Positions 22,301 to 33,300 of a stretch of DNA of 64,000 nt are shown piece by piece; position 1 is the stretch's first letter; every line of letters begins with the position of its first letter. Made by a program: the position numbers and the translations under genes. Origin of the DNA: Strix aluco (taxonomy: Eukaryota; Chordata; Aves; Strigiformes; Strigidae); contig NC_133933.1 in assembly GCF_031877795.1 (NCBI RefSeq), positions 24,642,029 through 24,706,028 on the forward strand, in the 5' to 3' direction. The notes beneath the pieces are model-generated. The model saw nothing but the letters and a program-made list of their open reading frames with translations, did not search any database and had not been told where the DNA came from.

Positions 22301-25029
22301 GATCTTCATTAAGCATGTACTGATGTGATAAATTTCCTGAAGGGGATTTCAGCTGAAGAGAGTAATTTCATTTGCCAGACACAGATGTTTTAGAGAGAAG
22401 TAGCTTATCACCAGGAGGAAGGTATATCTATCACTCCTCAGTGCCAAAGAAACCCTTTATACTTAAAGAATTGGACTTGACAGAAATTGTAGCAAGCCAC
22501 TGTGTCTTAATTTAAAATTTATACCTGCTAAATGCTTCTTGATGTAGTCTTTTGAATGTGGCATAGAGTAAAGGCTTTTGCTTTCGAAGCAGCCGCTGGG
22601 ATAATGTGGGATGTCCTAGCTGATGTGCTTAGCAGAATCCTCTAAGGATTTCATGAATCTCAGCTGCAGATTTTGGATCTAGTGAACTTCTTTTTTCCAT
22701 CTGGGAGGTAGACTCAGTCATTGCTGTGGAACAGGTTTCACCAAAATTGTTTCTAGTGCAAGGTCTGTTATCTTATGTTTTTAAAACAAAATAAATAGTA
22801 AAAATGTAACATTAAATAATGAAAATGAATCTAACAACCACTGGCAGACATCTGGTGAATTAGCAGAACTGTATGAAGGTGCTGAAAGCGTAAAACCACC
22901 AATTTTCTTTTCTATAGCTACTTTTTTTCTTTGTGAGGAAATTTGACAGTACTGACTAGTCGAGGCCTTTGCTTTGAATCACCATCTAGAAAAGTCTTAT
23001 CTTGAGCAGGAGACTAGCTGTATAAATTAGGTGCCAGAAGTTCAACACTGCTGGAAATAATCCAAACTTGTGAAGGTGCTGTGCTGTGCCCCAGCCCGCT
23101 GAGTTTAAGTGAGCAATTCTCTCGACATGTTCCTTTTTTTTTTTTTTCCCCCCCCTCCAGCCATCTCGATTCCAAAGCTTTCCCTTCTTTCTGCGTTCTT
23201 AAGCAGTATCCCTCGAAAATTACTCAGAGATTTGACTTGGTGGAGTTTTAACAGTAGGTGGCAGTGAACAGCAAATGTAAACCAGCTGGCCTCCTGCTTC
23301 TTTTACATTGTGTTGATTTCTGACAAACTCTCTCTGAAATTACTGTCTTAGAAACAGTCTAAGAATCAGGTTCATCTTTCTGCTGAAGAATTAAAGGGGT
23401 TATTAAAGTATAAGCGACTGGCAGGTACAGCTTTTTTTTAATTATTACAAGGGATTGCAAAAGAGATGTTGCCTGATAATCCTCTTAATTGTGTCAGGAC
23501 TGTAAAAGAAGACTTGACTGGTCTGGAGATGGTTTTAGGCAGGGTAATAGAGAAGAGGATGAGAAGGTACTGTTAAAATTGCTTAGATACAGCACCGAAG
23601 GAATTAACTGAAGTTTTGGAGTTTTATGTAGTGTGCTGAAGGCATGAAACACAGCAGTGTCTTCCCAGCCCTCCTCCCCCTGATCCTATCATATGATGAG
23701 ACTAATGGCAAGAAAAGAGATGCTATTGGTTTCTGATGACTATCATTACCACTACTGTAACATCTTTCTTCTACTGCAAGTTTCTGTGGTTCAGATCAAG
23801 TAGATTTCTTGTGGAGAGAATGATTCTGCTATGTTTTTGTTTGGTGCTGTTTTTTTCCTTTTCTTGGATACTTTTCAAGCAATTCCATGAGTATTAGCTT
23901 CCCCTGGACCCTTGCTGTGATTGCTTCTAGGGAACTGCACGTGGTCTTAGTCAGCTGCAGCATGCTCTGGACAGGCTGCCAAGAGTAGTGGGAGCGAGGG
24001 AAGAGGTGCAGAGCTTCAGCTGTCTGTGCTGTTGGCTCCAGATCCTGCGGATCTCACCTTCTCTTCCTTTTTGTGATAGCTCTCTACATGCAGGACTGAG
24101 AACTGTTGCCCCTTCCAAGTCTCTTGTGCGTGACTCAGTTATCTCCAACTGTTGTCACTCTGGAGATTGAACCTGTGGTCAGAAACCCTTACGTGTTTCT
24201 TCCCACTGGAGTGGAACCATCTGCTCCCTCGTAAAACTAAAAATCTTTCCTGTAATTAGTAACTTGTGGGAAATTCATGTCATGCTTATCTAGTGAAATC
24301 ATGCCTGAATTGCTCTAAGAGGCAGAAATGTGGGATGCCACAGGGAAAGTAAGAAATCCATAGGGAAGGTAAGCACTGCTGCTGAGATACACACAGGTGT
24401 GCATGGTTTTGACCCCGATTTACCTGCAAACCTGGCGAGTGTTGCCTCCTGCGTTGGAGGGAAGCTGTGATCTAAAGTGCCTGGCCAGATGGCACAGAGA
24501 GCCTCCATCACAGCATATGAGTCACAGAGCCTGGACAGAAACTGGAAGAAAAATAGGTGCACCCCTTGGAGCTTCATTTCCTTAGCAGGGATGGGGTTGT
24601 AGTTTTGTGTGGAAGATGTAAAAATTAGAAGTTGTGCCAACAGAGACTTCTGCGGATTGACCTGCAAGAAGCATGCACTTGCAAAATGTAGTTACCACAC
24701 ACATACGTGCATCTGAAACCTCTTTTGTAGCTGATTTTTATCTAACCATTTCCAGTTTTATTTTACAGGCTTAGAAATTGTTATTCTGATATTCTAATTA
24801 TTATTAGAAATAATTTGTGTCTGTATTTGGGGGATACATTCAAAGACTGTACCCCTTCTTTTATCCCTTATCAGCTAGATGGCCCTAAAAATTCAGTAGA
24901 GATTTGCAGAATTTTGGTTCTCTCTTGCCACGTGCTTCGGCCTGTAACATTTTTATACGTAAATTTTTCTATGGAACGTTTTTATATTGTAAAATAAATC
25001 CAAAACTCGAGTTGAAAAAACTACCAAAT
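16391..25029. other. Intergenic interval without a recognisable gene
   Basis: 8.6 kb between the two divergent genes. It is mostly AT-rich with short accidental ORFs only. A purine-rich stretch lies at about 18900-19200, an AT-rich stretch at about 17780-18010 and a T/C tract at 23133-23158. A good minus-strand donor sequence (AAG/GTGAGA) occurs near 24050, but no exon could be built around it. No RNA gene or transposon was recognised. Confidence 0.7.
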
Positions 25030-25690
25030 GAAATCAGTGAGGAGCTCGGGCGCGGCGCGGCGGGAGCCGCGGTGCTGGGCTTTGCTCGTGGTTGAGGGCG
25101 CGTGTTTCCAGCCCTTCCGTCCCACAGCCGCGCAGAGTCAAACCGACGGCGGCTGGTGCTGCCGGGGGGCGCGGGTTTCTCCCAGGAGAGCCGCGGGGTG
25201 CGGGGCCGGGGGTAGCCGCCATCCGCCCGCCGCGGGGCGCGGAGGGTTACAGGGCGGTGTCGTGACGCCACGGTGTTGCCGGGAGACAGCGCGCTGTTTG
25301 CGCGAGCTACCCAATAGGCGTCGGGGAAGGTGATGTCATGTCGTCGGCGGCGCCTCCTCATTGGTCGGCCCTGGCGGCGGGGCGGGGACCGGCCCGGGAA
25401 CGGGGGGCGAGCTCCGCGGGGAGGGAGGCGGGAGCGGCCCCCGGGAAGCGTGGGGCCCCGCGCCGCGGGAGGGTGGCTCCGGGCCGCGCCGCGCCTGGCG
25501 CCGCCGCCTCTTGTGGAAGAATAAACGTACTGGGGGGGCAGTTAAAGCTGGTCATGGCTACGGGGAGATGGCCGGGCCAGCCCCCCCCCGGGCCGGTCCT
25601 GCCGCCCCCGCAGGTGGCTCTTTCGAAAGCGAAACGCTCCCGGAGGTGTGAGCGGGCGGCGGGAGACTTTGTACAGCGGATTTAAAACAG
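25030..25690. promoter_or_regulatory. Isolated CpG island, probable promoter of unknown transcript
   Basis: GC- and CpG-rich block of about 650 bp, separated from the TP53BP2 island by about 700 bp of ordinary AT-rich DNA. It contains GTTGCC-G-GGAGAC at 25275-25287, which fits the RFX X-box pattern RYYNYY-N1-3-RRNRAC. A GTGACGCCA element lies near 25262 and a CRE-like TGATGTCA at 25331-25338. CCAAT boxes sit in opposite orientations at 25311-25315 and 25360-25364. Such clusters are typical of promoters, possibly bidirectional. It may be an alternative TP53BP2 promoter or drive a non-coding RNA; no first exon is certain. Confidence 0.6.
25338..25685 (+). other. 115-codon open frame in the orphan CpG island, coding status doubtful
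   Basis: ATG-initiated frame beginning MSSAAPPHW, rich in Gly, Ala, Pro and Arg. The composition is what GC-rich DNA gives by chance in any frame. No homology is recognised, and the start lies between the CCAAT boxes, where a promoter would be rather than a coding region. Listed as a description, not as a gene. Confidence 0.12.
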
Positions 25691-27058
25691 ATGCGAGACA
25701 CTTGGCATGTTTTAAATATTGCTGTATTTCAAAGCGCTGTAGCAAAAAAAAAAAGTGTTTTGTTTTTCTTTGCTGTAATTAGACAACTACAGAAATACAT
25801 GTTTCTGACTTTTTTTTAGCACCCCCCCCAGCTGCAAGAGTGTTGTATTGAACAATACTTGATTATTGCATAGGAGCTCCCGGGGCTTTTATCAATGCTG
25901 CTAAGGTTTCTTTACTGCTGTAGAAAAAGAGATGTTTATATACAAACTAGGTCTGAGTTTTGTTCTCCCTTCATCTGGAAACTTCTAATCCTCTTCCCTT
26001 TTATCCTTTTTAATTACTGCAAAGATTTTAATACGAGTAGGAAAAACAGATGGAGCTGGTTTTGCTGCAGAGAGCCCAGTAACGGTGCTCATTTAACATA
26101 CTTTTCTTCCGAGCCTTCCCTGAGCTTTTGAAGCGCTGCTAGCAAAGTACCTGGGTTTGATACGGGTATCCCGCACTCCGGTCCAGGGAAGGGAAAACTT
26201 TTTTTTCTTTCCCCTTTTTAAGTGGGTGTAAAAGATTTGTGGGGTTGCTTTTTGCACAGCCCGACCTTAATACGGGTCTCGAGGACTTTGTTTTGACACC
26301 TCAGCGTTGTTCTGCGGGGTTTGACTTAGCCCCTGTAGCTCGACTGCCAGGTCCAACTAAAAAACAGCCAAGCCAGTAAAACGTACCTTGGGCAGGGCTG
26401 CGAACCCGGCCGCGTGCCCGGGGAGCTAGAAGGGGAGTATCGGCGGGACCACCCGTGTGCGGCGGCAGGGCCGGCGGCACAGCCGGGGGGCGGCTCCGGT
26501 GTCGAAGCCTGACCTTGCCCGGTGGCTGCCCCCTCCCCCGCGCCGCCCCGCGGCCGGCCCCGGGAGGCTTCCTCGGGGCGGGACCGGTGCTGTGTGTGCC
26601 CCTGCCCTGCGTGGGGCCCGGCGCTTCTCGGAGGGACGTGCCGGAGGAGGTGACCCGGGGGGACTCACGCAGTCCTGGGCGGGCTGACCCCCGCCGCACC
26701 GGCCGTGGCAGTGCAGCCCCCGGTCGGCCGGGGCCGGGCGCGGCGCGGCGGCGCGCCCGGCCCGGGCACCCCCGGCGGGGGGTAGGAGGCGGGCCGGCCC
26801 CTCCCGGGGGTGGGCGGCGGGCGGGGCGCGGCGGCTCCTCCTCGCCGGGCCGGGGTTAGTTTCGGAGCGGAGCCGGGGGCGACGGTAGCGGTGGGAGAGC
26901 AGCACCCGGTGGGAACAAAGCGGAGGCTGGGCAGCGAGGCTGGGCCGGGCGCCTCCCGCAACAGGTCTCCCAGCGCGTCCCGGCGGCAGCGCAGGCCCTC
27001 CGCCTCCCGGGTCGCCGGTCTCCCGCTCCGGGCGGTGGGGCCGGCACCGGCCGCCCCC

Positions 27059-27085
27059 ATGCGGTTCGGCTCCAAGATGATGCCG
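27059..27085 (+). CDS. TP53BP2: TP53BP2 coding exon 1
   Basis: Encodes only MRFGSKMMP, followed by donor GTGAGT. The first AUG has a weak context (C at -3, C at +4). Met7 has A at -3, as does Met8, and human ASPP2 of 1128 residues is usually counted from the equivalent of Met7. Confidence 0.93.
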
Positions 27086-27330
27086 GTGAGTGCCGGGCGG
27101 GCCGGGCCGGGGGGGCTCGGCGCGGCGGGTGGCGCCTGGGGGCCGCCCCTGGGGCGCGGAAAGTTGGAGCGGGGCAGCGGGAGGGAAAATGGATCCTGTG
27201 AACGTGGGGGGGGCGACCTGCCTTCCCTCTCCCTCCTCCCTCTCTCTTCTCCCTCCCTTCCTCTCTTCCTCCCTCCCTCCGCCCAGGGCGGGCTCCGCGG
27301 GCGCGCAGGGGCTTCCCCTCCCCCTCCCGG

Positions 27331-27363
<33 letters not shown>

Positions 27364-30300
27364 CCCCCTCAGCTTTTCTTTTTCTTCCTCTTTCACGGCG
27401 GGATCAACTTGTTAGACGGGCCCGCTGGAGCGGAGCCAGGGCGGGGGGAAGGGGGGGGCCGCGGGGCCCCGGGGTGCCGGCGGAGGGGGGGGGGGGGCTC
27501 ACAGCGCCCGGTATCTTCCTTCGCCCCGCTCCGGGGGAGGGTGGGGGGGATAAGGCCGCCCCGCTGGGGCTGCTCCCTCCGCTCGCCGCGGGGTAAGCGG
27601 GCACCTCTGAACCCTGCTTTTTTTTTTAATGGTGTGAAGTTCTCAAAGTTGCTTTGAAACGAGCCGTATCTGCTGCTTCGTGGGAGTGGGGGGTGGGTTT
27701 GTTTTCGAGTGCCCGGACTCCGGGAGGAAGATGGTGTCCATGTTGTTTACGGTTGAAAGTGATGAGGAGCTCTCGGGGTAGGTATTCCCAGCCCCGGCTG
27801 GGGGAGTTTCAGGAGTTGTTCACGTCTGTGTGTGTTAAACCTGCCCTGCTCTGGGAGGTGTCTTTGCTTTAACACTTTCCAAAGGAGAGGGAGGACCACC
27901 TCCTATCGGAGTTTTAACGTGAATTTTAAAACTACACCGATTTTGTCAGCTGAAGTTGGATGAAAGTGTAGCACAGCAGCTTGGCTTAGTTTTCAGCACA
28001 AAATACGTGAAGGTGATGCCATGATATACTTAGTTTCCTTAAAAAGTATGCCTGCCTATGAATACCTGGTTTTACCAACAGGGATGCACTATGAAATCCA
28101 TAATGGATGCCCTATGAAATCCATAATCTGTCATAGCGCTGAGGGATATGGTGTAGTTTGGAACTGTCAGTGTTAGGTTAATGGTTGGACTAGATGATCT
28201 TCAAGGTCTTTTCCAACCTAGACGATTCTGTGATTCTGTTCTGAGAGACTGTACAGAAAATCCCAGCAAGTTTAATACCTGTTTAGTCCGAGTGGAGGGT
28301 GCTTTAAAATGTACTCTCTGCCATCCTCCCTGGGGCGATCCAGCCTGCCTTACATCGCTTGGTACCGAGTAGCTCTGCACGCATAGGTAGTCCTGTCAAC
28401 AGTAGTCTTATGTTAAAAATTATTTCCAGTTTAACTCTTCCAGGAGCTGACTGAAGCAAGTGAAGGAACTGTACTGGGAGGTGAAACTGGGGAACCCGTG
28501 CTGGAAGGATATGGGCGTTTCAGGGATGCTTGTTTTGCCGTCGGTGTGAGGTTCTTCCTCTGCAATTAGGAGGAAATAATGAGCGATAATTTGATCTCGC
28601 AGAACACTAGAGAAGGCTGGGTGACTGTTGCTGTAACTAATGAGGGAGGAACAGACAATATGAGCCCAACTACAGATTAAATAGTCAATGTGTTGTGCAA
28701 CTCTGCTGTTGTCTACCCATGAAAAACTGAGAAAAACAAGCAGTAAATATAATAATAAGGTGTTAATTCACCCCATGTCAAAACCGAGCTAGATAAGCAC
28801 TCTTGTACAACAGCAAAATCTCAAAGAGATGTTGCTGGCCAGTTGCCTGTCACTGAGTTCAAATAAAGGAGAAAACAAGCAGGAGTAGTCTTATCCCATC
28901 AGCGTTTGCAGGTGACAAGTTTCAGAGTCTGCATTGCTCTGGTGGCTCAGACTTTGGCTGATGACTCAACTCATTAGTGATTCTGGTTTTTAACTCATAA
29001 ATAAAGGGATGGATACATGCTTTTTACACTGTGTTTACTGTGAATAATGAAAGATTTGTGAGGGCTGAGCGTGGCTAAAGGAATTAAAAATATAAGTGTT
29101 ATAAGTATGAGAACTTTAATTCACCTTTTTAAAAAAACGAGTTGTTTTAGTGTAATCTTCAGAGGGATAAGGTATCCAACAGTTATATTAAACAGTGCAA
29201 AAGGTTGTTAAACAAGTGCTGTGGTCCACTGGCTGTGGGGCAAATAGACATTTGCCACTTTGAAAACATTTTATAATAAATATACTCACCTGAAGGTGAA
29301 TACAAAAGTGTGGAAAATGCAGTGCCAGAAGTAATTCTTAGTATTTATCTTTTTTGTAAGTGTTTCTACAGATTTCCTTGTATCTTCTTTTTTTTTTTTC
29401 TCCACCCACTGAACTAATTCTCATTTCTCTTTATAAAGAGGTTGAAAGAGTTTTGGGTGGGAAGAGAAGGAGGGTTTGAAGGAAGTCGGAAGCAAGCAGG
29501 TCATCTGAGTGCTCCTTTATTTACACACTAATGAGGTGTTCATGAACTTGAGTATCTTTATCTGCATTGTTTGAATGAGTAGTAGGCTGGCCCTAAACCA
29601 TCTGCAGAATTTGTTTCTTGCTTAACATTACTTATGTCTCTTTCTCTTCCCTACCCTCCAAATAAAATTGTCTCTATAAGATTTTAACTCTGTTCCAGGT
29701 CTACTTCTCCCTATCTCCAGAAGGTAGCATGAGCAAGGAGCACAGAAGGGCTTGTGACCCCCAAGTGGGGACTACAGCAGTCATGAGCCCAGCCAGGAAT
29801 TCACCTCTTGAGTAGCTGCCAGTGAAAAGCTTGGAAACTGCTGTAGCAGCATAACTACTCGTGCTCCTGGGAGACTACCCTGAAATGGGAATGTTTTCCT
29901 TGCGGTGATGACAGATAGGAGCTAAACTGCTGCTGTAACCATATGTCAGGACAATGTGATTAAAAGTCTGCATAAGGGTGTAATATGAAGTAATCTGTGT
30001 GTAGCTGTACTGATGAAGGTAATAACAGGGTTAATGCTGGCAAGCTGTGTGAAGTTGTGTCACCTTTCATCTGCGAAGGCTCCTGGGAGTGTGACTGGTA
30101 CTGTTAAGTAGTGAAAAGGAGCTGGAAACACTTTCTAAAATAGCATATTTTTCTGCAGCATAATTGGTGTCTCTCCCTTATTTTACATTATTACCCTAAA
30201 GATGAGCATGTATTGAGAAATAATTTGCGTCATTATGCATACTGGATAAATGGCTTTTTACAGATAGTAGGAGGTAACACAGATTGAGCTACCCTTTAAT

Positions 30301-33300
30301 GTCCAGAGAAGTCTTTGGATCAAAACCCTTTGATCTAGATAAGGGTCCATTTTGCATTTTGTCTTACGTGCAGTAGTTACTGGGAGCCTCCTGGAAATCA
30401 GGATGGATCCAGACATGCAGATACATTGTAAGGATTAGGGACTAACTAGGCAAGCTGGGGAGTGCTTAGATTCCTAAATTAATTTTGCCTTCTATCATCA
30501 GAAATGACTTAAATTTTTGAAATTGAAATTTCCTGATAACCGTGTTCTTTTCTAATCAAGTTAAACTACGCTTTGTTTAACGCTGCAACTTTGATACCAT
30601 AAGGAGTTGTGCTTCCCTTGTAAAGTCTGTTGAACACCTTGTTCCAAGTGGTCTCTGAGCTGTAATTTCCAGTGAACGCCGGACTTAAAGTACATATTTG
30701 CATTGCAGAATGCTCGCTACTTTGTGGATGTGCATATTTTTTCTAAATGTATTTTTAACCTTTAAAAAAAACCCTGTAACTAAGGTTGTTTTGCTCTATT
30801 AGGCAGTTAATTGGAGTTGTCATATGGATTCTGAATTACTGAAATAGTGTAGTAGTAGTTCATCTTGGGCAGTTTTCTTAGGAAATGCTTTTCTTGCAGC
30901 TTAACTAAAGAAATTTTAACAGAAATGAATCTCTTGCACTTTGTAAGATGAGCAGCTATAAGTTTATAAGCAAACTGACCCCCAGTAGAGTTTAACAACT
31001 TGTTATGATACCAATAAGTGATCAGTAGGATCTCAGCCCCATTTCCTGTAGTCATTTAATTATTTAAGCTCCAATCAGGTTTATCTGCCGTTAACACTTT
31101 TTTTCTTGTCTGCCTGTGTGGATTTCAGTGCATGAATGGGACTTCAGACTGTGAGCACTTCTGAGCATATGCCTCCTATCTTCATCTGATTGAAGTATTT
31201 AGTATCTGTTGTGTGTTCTTTGGATTTCCATTTAATGTTAATCATTTGAAAGTTTTAATATTATGATTGTATTCAGTGTTTAAAGTATTTTGTCTAGAAT
31301 GCTGAATAAAGTTTAGGTGATTGTTTTGATGAACGTTCTTACCTCTAAACTTCAACCTGCCTCTTGTGCTTCTTATAGGTTGTGACTTGTCATTATGCAC
31401 AAGAGGAAATACTGCCTTGAGGTTTCCCAAGTACTCCCCCCACCCCCCCCCCCCTTCATGTTGTTACAAGATTTTCTTTTTTCTGTCCCATGAATAGTTG
31501 TTTCAGGAATAGTTTTAAATGTGTTTAATTTCTCAGATGACTCTTTTTAATACCTTAGCCCTCCATCTGCAATTTGTGTTAGATTATGCTGCAGTATGTT
31601 AAATATCTTCGTTTCTTTGTGTGGCTTTTATCAGAAATGGGGGAAGGGCAATATTACAAATTCATACCAGATCAAGCTGTGGAAGCCGTGGGAATAGCTA
31701 ATTATGCTGCTTCTGATCTATTCAACAGTTCAGGGTGTGAGTGCCTCGTGGGCCTCTTGCATTTACTGTTTCAAGGGCTAGTATGCAGTGATGAAGTTTG
31801 GGATGGGTGGATAATTCACAGGATTTCTTTTTTTTTTTTTTTTCCCCCCTCTTCCTAGTGTTGCCAGATGGGATCTCCACTTTATTAGCGAGCAGGTCTG
31901 CTTTCTGGGATTAATTTACATGCAAGTCAGTTGGACTTTAAAAGAGGCAGGTATAAAGGTTATTTCAGCAGAATAAACTAGCAGAATGGCAATGTGCCTA
32001 GCATTCCTTTCAAATTATTGATTAAGAAACTGTCTTGAAAGTGCTCCATTTGTCTAGCTGCTGTCCTTGTTAGTAGTCTGCCTCGGGGACTCTCCTTTCT
32101 CTCCCGCTGTGTGTGTTATTGAGCTTGTTTAATTATGGGCAGACTTGTGCCTTGCTGCCGTACAGCCTCTCTGAAGAGGGAGCTGGATAACCCGGAGGAG
32201 ACTGACTCAAGCTACCTCCCATGGCTTGGTGGCACAGCTAGGGAGGACTTCTTGCTTCCTTTTGCGTGTCCCCACTGATAACAAAGGAACCCCCAGATCC
32301 TTTTAATCTCTGGGCTTTTGACTTCCTGTGAAGTGTAAAAACTTACTTAATGCTCTGGAAACTGGAAGGTGCTCCTATTCATGAGGCAATGAACAGATAA
32401 AACTCTTTGCTCCAAGTTTTATTATCTTTAGGCCTCGTTTCTCTGGGCTTAGTCACTTGTGAGTCAGGCAAAGTCTTTTTGATCTTCAGTTCTTAAACAG
32501 TCGGATGATACTGTGTATAAAGGTCACTAGAAATCCTGGACATCATGTGAAGTATACTTAATTATCTTAGTCACTGTTGCTTAACTGTTTTAGAGGTTCC
32601 AGGCTTTTCTGTGGAAGGTGAAAGACCCAAAACATTGTTTAAAACAGTGTTAGATAACTATTACTGTAGTTTGGGTTAAATGTTCAAGGAGAGGGAACCG
32701 TGAGTGAATCCAGGACAGAACGGCAATCATGACTCTCATGATGCTGGACATGTTAAAAGGCAGAAACCAGACTTCTGCTTGCTTTTGCTACTTGCTTGTT
32801 AATCATTAATATTCTGGATCTTGCTGGCAGTGTTTAGAGTTAGTCATGCATGTGTCCTCACCAGTTGTTTCACCATAGCAATGGCATTATGTGGGTGTTG
32901 AACCCAGTTGTGTCTAAAGGACACAACCCTTTGGGTTTTGTTGCTGTGTCATTAATACCAAGAATTTTATTACTGAGATGGTAACGTCATTCCTGTACCA
33001 ATTTCTTCTATGCTACAGTGATGCTTCCAAGTGATATGATCCTTTGATAGATGGCTGCGTGCAGTGCCCTAGCTTTTATTGACATCTCTTTTAAAAGGGA
33101 GGATTAGGGGAACATTTCTTGCCTTTTTCTTGAAAATCCTACCCTTACATCTTTATTTCATCCTTTTGCAAGTAAAGCGTATATATCTTAAACATGTACT
33201 GCAGTTATCCCTTGTTCTGCATAGTTCTCTTGATACAGAATTGATTCAGGAAAACCTTTATCTGTAGTGTGTCTGGGTTATAGTTACAGTACGCAAAATC

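Larger units (their letters stand above)
26400..27600 (+). promoter_or_regulatory. TP53BP2: TP53BP2 CpG-island promoter and 5' UTR
   Basis: CpG island of about 1.2 kb spanning the first coding exon of TP53BP2. There is no TATA box in the expected place. The 5' UTR lies within the stretch before 27059, and the first AUG after about 26810 is the annotated start. Runs of G and C and several GC boxes are present. The exact transcription start is not fixed by sequence. Confidence 0.75.

Noticed and set aside
26810-27058. In-frame non-AUG N-terminal extension of TP53BP2
   Set aside because: The frame is open for 83 codons before the AUG but begins only at a GTG, with no AUG in it. The mammalian protein lacks it, so chance in GC-rich DNA is the simpler reading.
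26665-27396. 243-codon minus-strand ORF antisense to TP53BP2 exon 1
   Set aside because: It begins in the poly(T)/CT tract (poly-Lys in translation) and is low-complexity Pro/Arg/Gly. It is a GC-island artefact.
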